A stretch of 64,000 bases of DNA from Alginatibacterium sediminis (GCF_003610775.1 NZ_RAQO01000004.1:993755-1057754), one strand, 5' to 3'. Positions 54,456-63,217 are shown, numbered from the stretch's first letter. The notes: generated by a model from the letters alone, not told the origin. Program-made: numbers and translations.

Positions 54456-54866
54456 TTAAGAGGGAGGATTGAATTGTAGTAGATCCCACTTGTTGCCATA
54501 TAAATCCTGAAAGACAACGACAGTGCCATAGCTTTCAACACGAGGGGCTTCGTTAAACGCGACTCCCCTCTCGCACATCGACTCGTAGTCAGTCCAAAAG
54601 TCGTCAGTTTCTAAAAACAAAAATACTCGGCCACCGGTCTGATTGCCAACAGCTTGGGATTCGACTTCATTTTTGGCTTGCGCAAGTAAAATACTACTAC
54701 CGCTGCTGTTTTGGGGGGCAATCAAAACCCATCGTTTTCCAGCGCCTAAGTCGGTGTCTTCAAGCAGCTCAAATTTAAGCTTGTTGGTATAGAATTCTAT
54801 GGCGTCGTCATAGTTGTCTACAACCAACGCAACACTGGCTATACGCTGTTGGGTTCCGCGCCCCAT
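54456..54866 (-). CDS. VOC-family (glyoxalase-like) protein
   Basis: The 136-residue protein has the beta-alpha-beta pattern of VOC proteins: IASVALVVDNYDDAIEFYTNKLKFEL at the start and VVVFQDLYGNKWDLLQF at the end. The last part normally supplies a metal-ligand glutamate; here D replaces it in KWDLLQ. It is a single VOC domain. Substrate is unknown. Confidence 0.85.
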   Translation of the reverse strand: MGRGTQQRIASVALVVDNYDDAIEFYTNKLKFELLEDTDLGAGKRWVLIAPQNSSGSSILLAQAKNEVESQAVGNQTGGRVFLFLETDDFWTDYESMCERGVAFNEAPRVESYGTVVVFQDLYGNKWDLLQFNPPS

Positions 54867-54896
54867 TGGCTGTCCTTGTTCTTTTATCGATGCAGC

Positions 54897-55367
54897 CTAA
54901 TCTATCGTCGCTAGGCTATAGTTCAAATAATCTTGGTCTTTAACAAAACCGAGCTTTTCATAGAGCGCCTGGGCAGTTGAGTTCGTTTTTGCTGTCGACA
55001 GATCGACACGAATAGACCCTGTGGATTTCGCTAAATCGATAGCGCAATCAATTAATCGATTGGCGATGCCTTGCTGGCGATGTGACTCAATAACAAACAA
55101 ATCATTTAAGACGATCACTTTACCCAACGATACCGACGAGAAGCAATGATAGTTTAAGACAAAGCCCACGGGCTCATGTTTTGGGTTATACGCAATAAAT
55201 ACAGTGGCCTCTTGATTGCTTAGACGCTCACTTAAATAGCGTTTATATTTGGCCGGATCTGAGCGCTGCTGATAAAACACCATGTACTGATCGAAAACAG
55301 TAAGCAAATCATCTATTTCGTCCGTTGAAATTTGTTTGGTGTACACGCTCATTGCGATTGATTTCAT
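54897..55367 (-). CDS. GNAT acetyltransferase
   Basis: The 156-residue protein has VLNDLFVIESHRQQGIANRLIDCAIDLAK, the acetyl-CoA-binding segment, followed by LSTAKTNSTAQALYEKLGF. The start is uncertain between 55367 and the ATG at 55352, since AAGG lies too close to the first and somewhat far from the second. The substrate is unknown. It is 30 bases upstream of the VOC gene on the same strand. Confidence 0.82.
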   Translation of the reverse strand: MKSIAMSVYTKQISTDEIDDLLTVFDQYMVFYQQRSDPAKYKRYLSERLSNQEATVFIAYNPKHEPVGFVLNYHCFSSVSLGKVIVLNDLFVIESHRQQGIANRLIDCAIDLAKSTGSIRVDLSTAKTNSTAQALYEKLGFVKDQDYLNYSLATID

Positions 55368-55404
55368 CCTTGTCTGTTTAGCCTATTAGTTGGTGCTTTT
55401 TGCC

Positions 55405-55686
55405 TTAAACAATTTTTATCGCTTCAGCTTCTAATACGCTTACTGCACCAGCGCGTTCTATCACCTTCAATAAGGTGGTTTGGATTTGCTCATCATGTCT
55501 AGCATCGCCTTGACAGGCAAAGCGTTGTTCTTGAGCAACATCGCCTTCTTGCAACGTAAACTGAAGCAAAACCGCGCTTGCACAGTCATCGGATTGTCCT
55601 TCATAAATAATTTCGATCTGCGGGTAGCCATGAAAACCCTTTTTGACGTGTTTCGCGATGCGTTTTTTCGCTTTATCTATATTCAT
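55405..55686 (-). CDS. Conserved hypothetical protein
   Basis: The 93-residue protein from the ATG at 55686 (AAAGGTTAATT upstream) has a basic N-terminus (IDKAKKRIAKHVKKG) and an acidic, beta-rich remainder. I recall similar short proteins in Vibrio-like genomes, with no known function. The longer frame starts with TTG and lacks a ribosome site. Confidence 0.6.
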   Translation of the reverse strand: MNIDKAKKRIAKHVKKGFHGYPQIEIIYEGQSDDCASAVLLQFTLQEGDVAQEQRFACQGDARHDEQIQTTLLKVIERAGAVSVLEAEAIKIV

Positions 55687-55937
55687 AATTAACCTTTGAG
55701 TCTGCAATCTATACGCAGCAAATTGATAGATACTAAAATCCAGTGCTGAGCTTAAATTGTTAGCCCAGAGTTTATACCAGTCCTGATAATTATTTAGTCA
55801 GTCTAGCCGACTACAATCACTTATATCAGCGTCAAAAGTCTTGTCATTAGGTCAACTAGTAACTGCGATTTTTTCCTTGATCTAAGCAATTTTAGATACG
55901 ACTAATAAAGACCAACAAATTAATAGGAATGGTATTA

Positions 55938-56312
55938 TCACTCGTCGTTTTTTTCTAAATCTAGTTGCTGTCGTTCAAATTTGCTGGTTTTGTAGCTTTG
56001 GAAAAAGAACGCCGCAGATAACAGATTAAACCAAGGAAATAACTGCAGCACAGCCAGCACAACTAAGTGTTTGCTCTTTCGTTTACATATAGCCCAAGTT
56101 GCCCAAATTGCGGTAAACAAAAACCAAATTGTTAAACCGAGTAATAGCTGAGGCGAAAACCCCAACTCGGTTTGCATAATCTCAGGATAGAGCAACCAAA
56201 CTAGGGCGCCAGATGTGAATATGCTGGTGCTAATCCAGATCAGGGCGATAAATATTTTGCGCCAAACGCCTAGCGAAGAATAGCTAAAATCATTGTTTGT
56301 ATCCGTTTTCAC
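55938..56312 (-). CDS. Small integral membrane protein
   Basis: The 124-residue protein has three hydrophobic segments (about residues 17-43, 55-76 and 82-104), a cluster of basic residues (CKRKSKH) between the second and third, and a charged C-terminal tail. The topology suggests an inner-membrane protein. I do not recognise the family. Confidence 0.6.
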   Translation of the reverse strand: MKTDTNNDFSYSSLGVWRKIFIALIWISTSIFTSGALVWLLYPEIMQTELGFSPQLLLGLTIWFLFTAIWATWAICKRKSKHLVVLAVLQLFPWFNLLSAAFFFQSYKTSKFERQQLDLEKNDE

Positions 56313-56463
56313 TAGACGCCCTCAAAGTAAAATATAAATAGCGTTAGAAGTAACATACCTCACAAGCTGAAATAGCAGCGTTGAGCAACATGGTTGACCA
56401 AGCTTAACTACGATAGATTTTGTGCATGGTCTATGTCGAGCTTTTTCTACCTTATCGCAAAAC

Positions 56464-57000
56464 TTAAGCTATTTTTTCAATGTATTGCGCGTATGCCTCT
56501 TTATCAAAGTTAGCTGACAATGCATTCATAAAGCCATGCAAATAGTTCACTTGCTGTATCTTAACGTTGGGTTTGGTTACCAGCGCTTCAATAAGCATGT
56601 TTATCTCGAAATGATGCTCAAAAACAGGAAAAATGAGTTCAATCGCAAAGGCTGGAATAATATCAACATCATATCGAATTTGAGAGCCATAAAAGCACTG
56701 CGCATGGGACACATGTTTTAGTCCACTATTGTCCGATATCTTCCAAATAGCTGAAGCACCGACACTGAATCCAATAATGGTTAGCGGTACAGAAAACGAC
56801 TTAATAAAAGCTAGAAGCTGTTGAGCGTAGTTATTTAACCCGACATGCTGGTTAAAGTGCTCATAGGCTTGATTCTGGCTGGTAAAGCCCATAAACATTG
56901 AATCATAGGGGTCGAAAATAGTAACTGGACCTTTTAACGCCCCGACAAGGGATTCAAGTTCTGGTGTTCGTCCAAAAATATCGGATACAACAAGTTTCAT
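56464..57000 (-). CDS. Alpha/beta-hydrolase (dienelactone-hydrolase-like)
   Basis: The 178-residue protein starts at the ATG at 57000 with GAGAAC upstream. It has a nucleophile elbow GFSVGASA (Ser near residue 98) and a late histidine in YLHGFMN, consistent with the dienelactone hydrolase-like fold. It is short for this family (usually 220-250). The aspartate of the triad is not obvious, so activity is uncertain. Confidence 0.7.
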   Translation of the reverse strand: MKLVVSDIFGRTPELESLVGALKGPVTIFDPYDSMFMGFTSQNQAYEHFNQHVGLNNYAQQLLAFIKSFSVPLTIIGFSVGASAIWKISDNSGLKHVSHAQCFYGSQIRYDVDIIPAFAIELIFPVFEHHFEINMLIEALVTKPNVKIQQVNYLHGFMNALSANFDKEAYAQYIEKIA

Positions 57001-57068
57001 CAAAAGTTCTCGCGATAATAGTCTATTGCTTTGTCTCGCATCATGTCAGTGAATCGAGCAGCTTTGGG

Positions 57069-58097
57069 TTAAATCAGGTGCTGCGCCACCAAGGCTTCAC
57101 TTGCGAGTTCAAATCGTGCAAATGCCCCATTGATCAGGGTTAAGTTGGGAGGGACGTGACCGATATCAACATCAATTAGAATGGGGATTTTTAGTTCGCT
57201 TAGATGGCCTTGTAAAACGTCTAAATAACGTAAGTCATCTTCAAGATCCGAATCACTAACAGCACTTCGACCAAGTACTAAGGCATTAATGCTGTCAAAC
57301 ACCGAGCGCATTTTCATGCTAACAATGGTTCTCGCAAGTTCAGCTGGCGACATCTCTGCATTTTCCAAGTACAAGATAATGCCTTCGGGATAACGGCTTG
57401 CTAAGCTCTCTAAGTCTAAGTATTGCGTGCCAAAAAGGTGCTTTAATACATCCCAGCAGCCTCCGATTAAACGCCCATCGATGGTCCCTCCCGTTTTAGG
57501 CTGCGTTAACCACCTCCATTTACTGGGCGAGGTATAAACATAGCCCGCTTCAGGCTTACTCACGAAATCGGGCCAAGCATGGGTGTGCATTTTTGATTGG
57601 CTTTGCGTGAACTCTGCCCCCGTTTCGCAGCTTAGATGTTTAAGGGTATTTCGCGTTAGAGGATCATCTGAAGCGTCCACTAAATCCATAAGGTTGGAGC
57701 AATGCACACTTGCCCACCCCAACTTGCAGCACAGAGCCACAGCAACAGTGCTGACATCAGAGAATCCCAAAATCCATTTGGGTTTGGCTTGTTTAAGTTT
57801 TTCGAAATCTAAGCGAGGCAACAACTCAATAGCTAGCTCCCCACCCCACGGGGGGTAAATGGCATCAATTGAATCATCCAGAAGAAAAGCCATAAGCTCA
57901 TTTGCTCGCTCGGCTGCAGGGGCGCTTACCTGTTTTGCTTGCCCGCGCAAACATTTGCCGACAACAATATTAAAACCCATAGCCTTAAGGTTTGCACAAA
58001 CCAGCGCAAATCTGGGCTCGTGTTCAGGGCCTATGCCTTGTGAAAAAGCGGTGATAGCAATGGTACTGCCCGCCTTGAGTGGTTTGGGATATTTCAC
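57069..58097 (-). CDS. S66-family LD-carboxypeptidase-like peptidase
   Basis: From a GTG at 58097 (AAGAG upstream) the protein is 342 residues and begins VKYPKPLKAGSTIAITAFS, the typical S66 opening. An extended TTG start would add a hydrophobic tract of 17 residues. Motifs are AIYPPWGGELA, the nucleophile region GFSDVSTVA with its serine, LYLENAEMSPAE with the catalytic glutamate and IGHVPPNLTL with the histidine. Family members include LdcA, which trims murein tetrapeptides, and MccF, which degrades microcin C. Which applies here is unknown. Confidence 0.86.
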   Translation of the reverse strand: MKYPKPLKAGSTIAITAFSQGIGPEHEPRFALVCANLKAMGFNIVVGKCLRGQAKQVSAPAAERANELMAFLLDDSIDAIYPPWGGELAIELLPRLDFEKLKQAKPKWILGFSDVSTVAVALCCKLGWASVHCSNLMDLVDASDDPLTRNTLKHLSCETGAEFTQSQSKMHTHAWPDFVSKPEAGYVYTSPSKWRWLTQPKTGGTIDGRLIGGCWDVLKHLFGTQYLDLESLASRYPEGIILYLENAEMSPAELARTIVSMKMRSVFDSINALVLGRSAVSDSDLEDDLRYLDVLQGHLSELKIPILIDVDIGHVPPNLTLINGAFARFELASEALVAQHLI

Positions 58098-58160
58098 GGC
58101 AATACTCTTAAAGATGAATACTGAACAACAATAGACGACGATGCTCAATAAAACAATGAC

Positions 58161-59078
58161 TTAAGAAGGGTTCGCCTGATCTTGTGGCTTCGATTTTTGC
58201 TGTTCCATCTGCGTCAATAAAAATTCAACCAAGACCTGTACCCGTTTTAGTCGGTAGCGACTCGGTGGATACAAAATATGGACCGGTCTATACACCGTTG
58301 ACCATTGTGGCAGTAACTCTATCAATGCCTTGGAAGCGAGTTGCTCTTCTACATAAATAGATGGTAAGTGGGCAATCCCTAAACCTTGTAAACACCCTTG
58401 CAGCATTACTTGTCCATTCCCACACTTTAAGCTCGCTTGTGGTGTATGTTGATAGTGCTCACCACCCTTACTAAAAGCCCACTGCCTTACCGAACCGGTG
58501 ATCAAGCGAAAATCATTTAAGTCGTGGGGTTGTTTCGGTGAGCCATACTTCTCAATAAAATCAGGGCTAGCAAGTAATACTGGGCGATAGTCGATAAGCT
58601 CTCTTGCTATCAAGCTTGAATCCGATAACTCGCCAAAGCGAATCGCCATATCATAGTGCCCCTCAACTAAATCAACGACACTTGAACTAAAGTCCAGCTC
58701 AAGCTTAACCTGTGGGTGTAGTTGCAAAAACTGATTTACCAACGGCGCGATAAATTGCTCGCCGAAGATCCCACCAACACAGGCGAGTCTGATCTTACCG
58801 CTTAGGCTTTGTTGCTCATCTTGAAGCTGCTCCTGCGCGTTAGCAATGGCCAACAGCGCAGGTTTACACTGCGCGACAAAACTTTCGCCAATCTGAGTTA
58901 ATTGCACATTACGAGTGGTTCTTATCAGCAACTGGGCCCGATTTTGGGTTTCTAGTAGTTGGATTTGCTTACTTAAGAATGCTTTTGAACAACCAAGAGC
59001 TGCTGCAGCCGCTGTAAAATTACCGTATTGAGCGATAGCCACTAAGGCTTGAATTCCCTTGAGGTTCATTGTTTTCAT
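58161..59078 (-). CDS. LysR-family regulator, second copy of the LysR/aldo-keto reductase arrangement
   Basis: The 305-residue protein has the winged helix NFTAAAAALGCSKAFLSKQIQLLE (about residues 21-44) and a LysR effector domain. It is divergent from the aldo/keto reductase at 59174, with a 22-base palindrome overlapping its own start codon. The first ATG (59078) and a second at 59069 are both possible. It resembles the regulator at 25776-26675 in domain layout and in its operator. It probably controls the adjacent reductase. Confidence 0.88.
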   Translation of the reverse strand: MKTMNLKGIQALVAIAQYGNFTAAAAALGCSKAFLSKQIQLLETQNRAQLLIRTTRNVQLTQIGESFVAQCKPALLAIANAQEQLQDEQQSLSGKIRLACVGGIFGEQFIAPLVNQFLQLHPQVKLELDFSSSVVDLVEGHYDMAIRFGELSDSSLIARELIDYRPVLLASPDFIEKYGSPKQPHDLNDFRLITGSVRQWAFSKGGEHYQHTPQASLKCGNGQVMLQGCLQGLGIAHLPSIYVEEQLASKALIELLPQWSTVYRPVHILYPPSRYRLKRVQVLVEFLLTQMEQQKSKPQDQANPS

Positions 59079-59089
59079 TTGGAAACAAT
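59068..59089. promoter_or_regulatory. Candidate LysR operator of the second pair
   Basis: ATTGTT-N10-AACAAT, with arms of seven if one counts ATTGTTT/AAACAAT. It is the same 22-base architecture as at 26704-26725. It overlaps the LysR start codon region and so could serve autoregulation. Confidence 0.55.
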
Positions 59090-59173
59090 CTTTCCATAAT
59101 TGCGGTATATATGAACAATAAGTTTGCGACTACACTACTTGTGAGTCAAGTTTAACTCGATTAAGGATAAGGT

Positions 59174-60142
59174 ATGCAAACTAGACAAATTGGCCCTTGG
59201 CAAGTAAGTCCCCTTGGAATGGGGTGTTGGGCAATCGCAGGTCCGTTTTGGGATGGTGAAAACCCTTTAGGATGGGGGGAAGTCGACGATAGTGTTTCAA
59301 TCCAAGCTATTCATGCTGGTTTAGACGCCGGTATCAATTTTATGGACACCGCCGATCTTTACGGAGCAGGCCATAGTGAGCGGGTCATTGCTAAAGCTTT
59401 GCAAGGCAAGCGCGATCAAGTAATCCTTGCAACTAAATTTGGAAATACCTTTGACGAGTCTAGCAAGCAGATCACCGGCCAAGCTTGGGATCGAGACTAT
59501 ATTCAAAGCGCTGTTGATGCCAGCTTGCGTCGCCTAGAAACGGATTACATTGACTTGCTTTGGTTCCACATCAATGATTTCGCAGCTGATGAAGCACAAG
59601 AGGTTGCGCTTTCACTCGAAGCCATGGTTGCAAGTGGCAAAATTCGCAAGTTTGGATGGAGTACCGACTATCCGGAACGGGCGGCGGTTTTCGCAAAACA
59701 TAAGAACTGCGTTGGCTTTCAATTTGAGTTTAATGTGGTGACCCCAAGCCCAATGCCAGCCTATTGTGATCAACATGATTTTGCCGGCGTGATTCGCGGC
59801 CCATTGGGCATGGGATTATTAAGCGGCAAATATCAAAACGCTCAAGTTCTATCCCCCAAGGATATACGCAGCGTAAGCCCCGATTGGATGAAGTACTTCG
59901 ACAATGGCTTGGCAAAACCCATACTGGTTAAGAAAATTGATGCGATTGGTGAAATACTGCGTAGCGAAGGACGAAGCTCGGTACAGGGAGCATTAGCATG
60001 GATTTGGGCCACCAGCCCCCGACTAATCCCCATACCAGGTTTCAGAAACACCAAGCAAATCACTGAAACAGCGGCAGCAATGGAATATGGGCCGCTTAGT
60101 GCGGAACAAATGGCTGAAATCACCCGCTTATTGAAGGATTAG
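59174..60142 (+). CDS. Aldo/keto reductase
   Basis: The 322-residue protein has NFMDTADLYGAGHSERVIAKAL (catalytic Tyr in DLYG, Asp in DTAD), ILATKFG, LDLLWFHINDF and a C-terminal GALAWIWATSPRLIPIPG. It matches the aldo/keto reductase family of YghZ/IolS-like type. It is divergent from a LysR gene. The upstream site AAGGATAAGGT supports the ATG. Substrate unknown. Confidence 0.9.
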   Translation: MQTRQIGPWQVSPLGMGCWAIAGPFWDGENPLGWGEVDDSVSIQAIHAGLDAGINFMDTADLYGAGHSERVIAKALQGKRDQVILATKFGNTFDESSKQITGQAWDRDYIQSAVDASLRRLETDYIDLLWFHINDFAADEAQEVALSLEAMVASGKIRKFGWSTDYPERAAVFAKHKNCVGFQFEFNVVTPSPMPAYCDQHDFAGVIRGPLGMGLLSGKYQNAQVLSPKDIRSVSPDWMKYFDNGLAKPILVKKIDAIGEILRSEGRSSVQGALAWIWATSPRLIPIPGFRNTKQITETAAAMEYGPLSAEQMAEITRLLKD

Positions 60143-60166
60143 TCCTTAACGGTGTGCCATAAGTAA

Positions 60167-60194
60167 AAAGCCAACATCAAAAGATGTTGGCTTT
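60167..60194. terminator. Bidirectional terminator
   Basis: AAAGCCAACATC pairs perfectly over 12 positions with GATGTTGGCTTT around an AAAA loop, with A and T runs on its flanks. It lies between the aldo/keto reductase and the convergent monooxygenase-like gene. Confidence 0.8.
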
Positions 60195-60229
60195 ACAGCA
60201 ACAAATAGTCACGATTAAGGCCGCTTGAT

Positions 60230-60520
60230 TTAAGCTATCTGCGTCATTTCGTTAAGGATGAACTGGTCAACACATCCATCAGTGGCCTTCATGTACTGCG
60301 CGAGATGCTCGTTGCCCATGTGAGTTTGCCAAAGCTCGCGAGACTGCCAATTCTCGTAGAACATAAAATGCGCTGGGTTTTCGTTATCTTGATGAAGGTC
60401 ATAGTTGATGCAGCCTTCTTCAGCGCGTGTAATGTCGATAAGTTTTAGCAGCTCTCCTTTTACTAAGTCAATGCTGTCATCTTTAGCGATAATGTTGGCT
60501 ACTATGGTCAATTTAGTCAT
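60230..60520 (-). CDS. Antibiotic biosynthesis monooxygenase (ABM) domain protein
   Basis: The 96-residue protein fits the ferredoxin-like ABM/putative quinol monooxygenase family: LTIVANIIAKDDSIDLVKGELLKLIDITRAEEGCINYDLHQ, given by its ends, and FYENWQSRELWQTHMGNEHL. Members such as YgiN oxidise quinols. The substrate is unknown. Confidence 0.88.
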   Translation of the reverse strand: MTKLTIVANIIAKDDSIDLVKGELLKLIDITRAEEGCINYDLHQDNENPAHFMFYENWQSRELWQTHMGNEHLAQYMKATDGCVDQFILNEMTQIA

Positions 60521-60661
60521 GGTGTGTCTCTCTCATTCGTTGAATTGTGTCTACGGGATAAATACTAGCCTATCTAACCCACTCCAAAAACAGCCTAAAA
60601 CAAGAATATTTATCAAATTAAATTTGATAATAACCAAATCTTCAAATCCTGAGATTTACCA

Positions 60662-61258
60662 TTACTGTCTATAGTCCAGCTCATTATGGATCAACACCAC
60701 GCACTGAGACGCAAACAGCATTTTTGGACCTAAGCTTATATTCTGCGTACCCAAACGCTTTAAACTATTGAAGCTCTTTTTAGGCATAGGTATGTGATCG
60801 GTTAACAAAAAACAAGGATTCTCATCAAAGTCTTGCTCGCGAATATTGGTTCCTTTTTTGTCCATCATATACAGCTGATAGTCTTGCGCTAGCTCTTGAA
60901 CTAATTTCTCAAAGCTAAGGGTTCGAACACTAATACCTTGCTCAACCTGCCGTTGCTGCTCTTTACCCATGCCTTTAGATACATCTAAAGCATTAGCGAC
61001 TTTCTTTAATAAAGCCATCTCATGAAAGCCAGAAAAATCGCGAACTTCATTGGCATTAATGCAAATGGTTCGCGAGTAGTCAGCAGTACTTTCAAGGACC
61101 AGATAAACGACAACATCCTCTCGGTGTGATTGCGCAACAAAAACACAATTCATAATCGTATGCGCTAAAATCTCAGCGTGTGCCGATTGACCAATGGCAG
61201 CAAGTAATTGTTGGCTGTCGGTTGAAGCAGCTCGGGCTCTAAGCACAAAGGTGCGCAT
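60662..61258 (-). CDS. trmY: TrmY-family SPOUT methyltransferase
   Basis: The 198-residue protein starts at the ATG at 61258, with AGGAAACCTACC upstream. It opens RTFVLRARAAST and has NEVRDFSGFHE and the C-terminal knot region CFLLTDHIPMPKKSFNSLKRLG with SLGPKMLFASQCVVLIHNELD. TrmY makes N1-methylpseudouridine at tRNA position 54 in archaea. Bacterial relatives occur in Vibrio and neighbours, and their target is less certain. A longer frame lacks a ribosome site. Confidence 0.82.
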   Translation of the reverse strand: MRTFVLRARAASTDSQQLLAAIGQSAHAEILAHTIMNCVFVAQSHREDVVVYLVLESTADYSRTICINANEVRDFSGFHEMALLKKVANALDVSKGMGKEQQRQVEQGISVRTLSFEKLVQELAQDYQLYMMDKKGTNIREQDFDENPCFLLTDHIPMPKKSFNSLKRLGTQNISLGPKMLFASQCVVLIHNELDYRQ

Positions 61259-61551
61259 GGTAGGTTTCCTGTCTAGATAAACAATGCTGTTGCAGTACTG
61301 CAACTGGCGGCATTATCACAGTTTTTGAGCTATAAGTAACGAGAGTCGAAGCCAAAACGGCTAATAGCACTACGTTTACAAACACCAGGTTTTACCTGCT
61401 TTTTCACAGCCACGCCTAAATAGGCGCGCTTCCATCTGCAATAAACCCACGTTTTCTAGCTGAATTCTTGTCTCAAATACGGCACTATCTGCGCAGCTCA
61501 TTTATTGAGAGCGTTCGAACAGATTCAAATAACACTTAAGGATGTACATTA

Positions 61552-62136
61552 ATGTTTTCTATCAGGTCGCCTCTCGCGCTAGTTCTTTTTATTTGGGCTA
61601 GCCTATCGTTTTCTGCCAATGCAGCCCTCACGAATATGAAACAGTTAACGCCATATCTATCCAAAGATAAACACGGCATTTACCATATCAGTTCCGACGA
61701 AGACCTTGATTACGACCGTTTTGTCATTGAAGACGGCGTGCTTACCTTAAGTGGGCCAAAGAAAACCACTAGTTTCGCTATAGAAACCGATTTAACCAGC
61801 GCTCAGCTTGAAGGTGTCTGGTTTGAATATTTAAAGACTAACAGTGACGAGATTTCTACTAAGATCACTCGCAGAGCAAACGACTATGACTACGACACTG
61901 TAGAACTTGATCATACTAATCGCTCTTACTACGTTTCGACGCAAGACGACATGCAAATACCCTATGCAATAATCGATGGTGCTATTTTAGATGAAGATAC
62001 TGATTACTATTATTTTGTTCTGTCGGTTAGCAGTAAGGCCGTGCAATTTGTAGATATATATGGTGGCACGTTTATGGAGAAAAAGTATGCGGGCGAACCC
62101 TTGCTAGAAATTCCTTCAGGTTATACCGAACAATAA
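61552..62136 (+). CDS. Secreted protein of unknown function, rich in aspartate and tyrosine
   Basis: The 194-residue protein has an N-terminal signal peptide (hydrophobic run to about residue 22, ending SANAAL). The mature part is acidic with many Asp and Tyr residues in clusters (DEDLDYDRF, ANDYDYDTVE, DEDTDYYYFV), predicted as mostly beta strands. I do not recognise the family. It is likely periplasmic or exported. It lies alone, 290 bases after trmY's divergent start. Confidence 0.7.
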   Translation: MFSIRSPLALVLFIWASLSFSANAALTNMKQLTPYLSKDKHGIYHISSDEDLDYDRFVIEDGVLTLSGPKKTTSFAIETDLTSAQLEGVWFEYLKTNSDEISTKITRRANDYDYDTVELDHTNRSYYVSTQDDMQIPYAIIDGAILDEDTDYYYFVLSVSSKAVQFVDIYGGTFMEKKYAGEPLLEIPSGYTEQ

Positions 62137-62522
62137 ACAAGCACTTTTTGCTTTGTTTAGTGGCTGGGTAAATTGGCTAAGGCCGACACTAATTTAGCTT
62201 AGCTTGAAACTAATGGTTCGCAGTTACGCAAATTTAGCATAAGCTAAATGAATCAATTCTCTGTATTGCTAAGCTGATTAAAACAATTGTTCTGACAGCT
62301 TATAAAAGACTGAATTGGTAAGGCTTGATTACTTCATAGCCAATGGCAATAAAACACACATTAGCTGGCCCTAAACATTGTCTCTGAGATGGCTGTTTTC
62401 AAGGTATTTAAAAAATATATTTGATAACACAGAACTCAATCACACATGTGCAAAGATACACTTTGTCTTCGTAGTCGTTGTTTGCTACGTTTAGAGACAC
62501 AGTGATTGGAAAGGTAAATTAT
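62137..62522. other. Gap upstream of hpf
   Basis: No gene is visible. At 62137-62160 an AAGCA/TGCTT hairpin with a one-base bulge could end the preceding gene. ATTTAGC-ATAA-GCTAAAT at 62232-62249 is a perfect inverted repeat of unknown role. The hpf promoter must lie in the right part. Confidence 0.45.
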
Positions 62523-62879
62523 ATGAAAGTAAATGTTCAAACACATCACGTATCAATCAACGAAGACTCACGCAAAGATATCGAAAGCAAATTTGAGAAG
62601 GTCTCCGCCCACTTTCCACAACTGATCAGCTGCGACATCATTATTACCAAAGAACACGGAGAACATGAAATAGAAGTTTTCACCAACTATGAAGGTGTCC
62701 GAGTTTCAGCTAAGTCAAACAATGCTGTGATGTATCCTGCCATTGCAGCCGCATTGAAAAAACTAGAAGCAGGCCTTAGTCATCGCAAAGGACAATTGAA
62801 AGCAGATCTACACCAAAAACCAACGAGCACTAAGCCAGAGATTGCTTCTGACATCATCCAAGAGATGAAACTGCTCTAA
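62523..62879 (+). CDS. hpf: Ribosome hibernation promoting factor, short form
   Basis: The 118-residue protein starts at the ATG at 62523, with AAAGGTAAATTAT upstream; a longer frame has no such site. It opens KVNVQTHHVSINEDSRKDIESKFEKV and has the basic helix AALKKLEAGLSHRKGQLK of the S30AE/YfiA family. The C-terminal tail is short, so it is a short-type HPF that helps form inactive ribosome dimers in stationary phase. It is followed by a strong terminator and has no rpoN neighbour in the window. Confidence 0.9.
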   Translation: MKVNVQTHHVSINEDSRKDIESKFEKVSAHFPQLISCDIIITKEHGEHEIEVFTNYEGVRVSAKSNNAVMYPAIAAALKKLEAGLSHRKGQLKADLHQKPTSTKPEIASDIIQEMKLL

Positions 62880-62904
62880 TATTCTGCCCAATATCAGATT
62901 AAAC

Positions 62905-62930
62905 AAGCCAGCATTTACGCTGGCTTTTTT
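62905..62930 (+). terminator. Rho-independent terminator of hpf
   Basis: AAGCCAGC pairs with GCTGGCTT around a six-base loop, followed by TTTT. It lies 26 bases after the hpf stop codon. Confidence 0.88.
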
Positions 62931-63079
62931 GCAGATTAAACTCGAATAGCTCTTATCGAATATATAGCTTTGACTTATTTTTTTAATCTTAAAGACTACC
63001 ATCGCATTACTATGACAGCCAATCTCATTTATGCACTTCCAGCTTAGGTACCGTTATCTAACCTAGTTCAAAGCCACAA

Positions 63080-63093
63080 TAATAACGATAACA
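63080..63093. promoter_or_regulatory. LacI-type operator upstream of beta-mannosidase
   Basis: TAATAACGATAACA matches the xylanase operator TGTTAACGATAACA at 12 of 14 positions. Confidence 0.5.
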
Positions 63094-63207
63094 ATTTTAT
63101 TGATCGTTCAAATAACTAATACTGATTTAAGTGTAACAACAATGACGCTGTATTCGATGCCACAAAAATAGAAAAACTCTTAAAAAACACCTTGCCTTAG
63201 AAATTTC

Positions 63208-63217
63208 GTAACGTTAC
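63208..63217. promoter_or_regulatory. LacI-type palindrome upstream of beta-mannosidase
   Basis: GTAACGTTAC is a perfect ten-base palindrome centred on CG, 79 bases before the start codon and about 126 bases from the other site. Confidence 0.5.
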
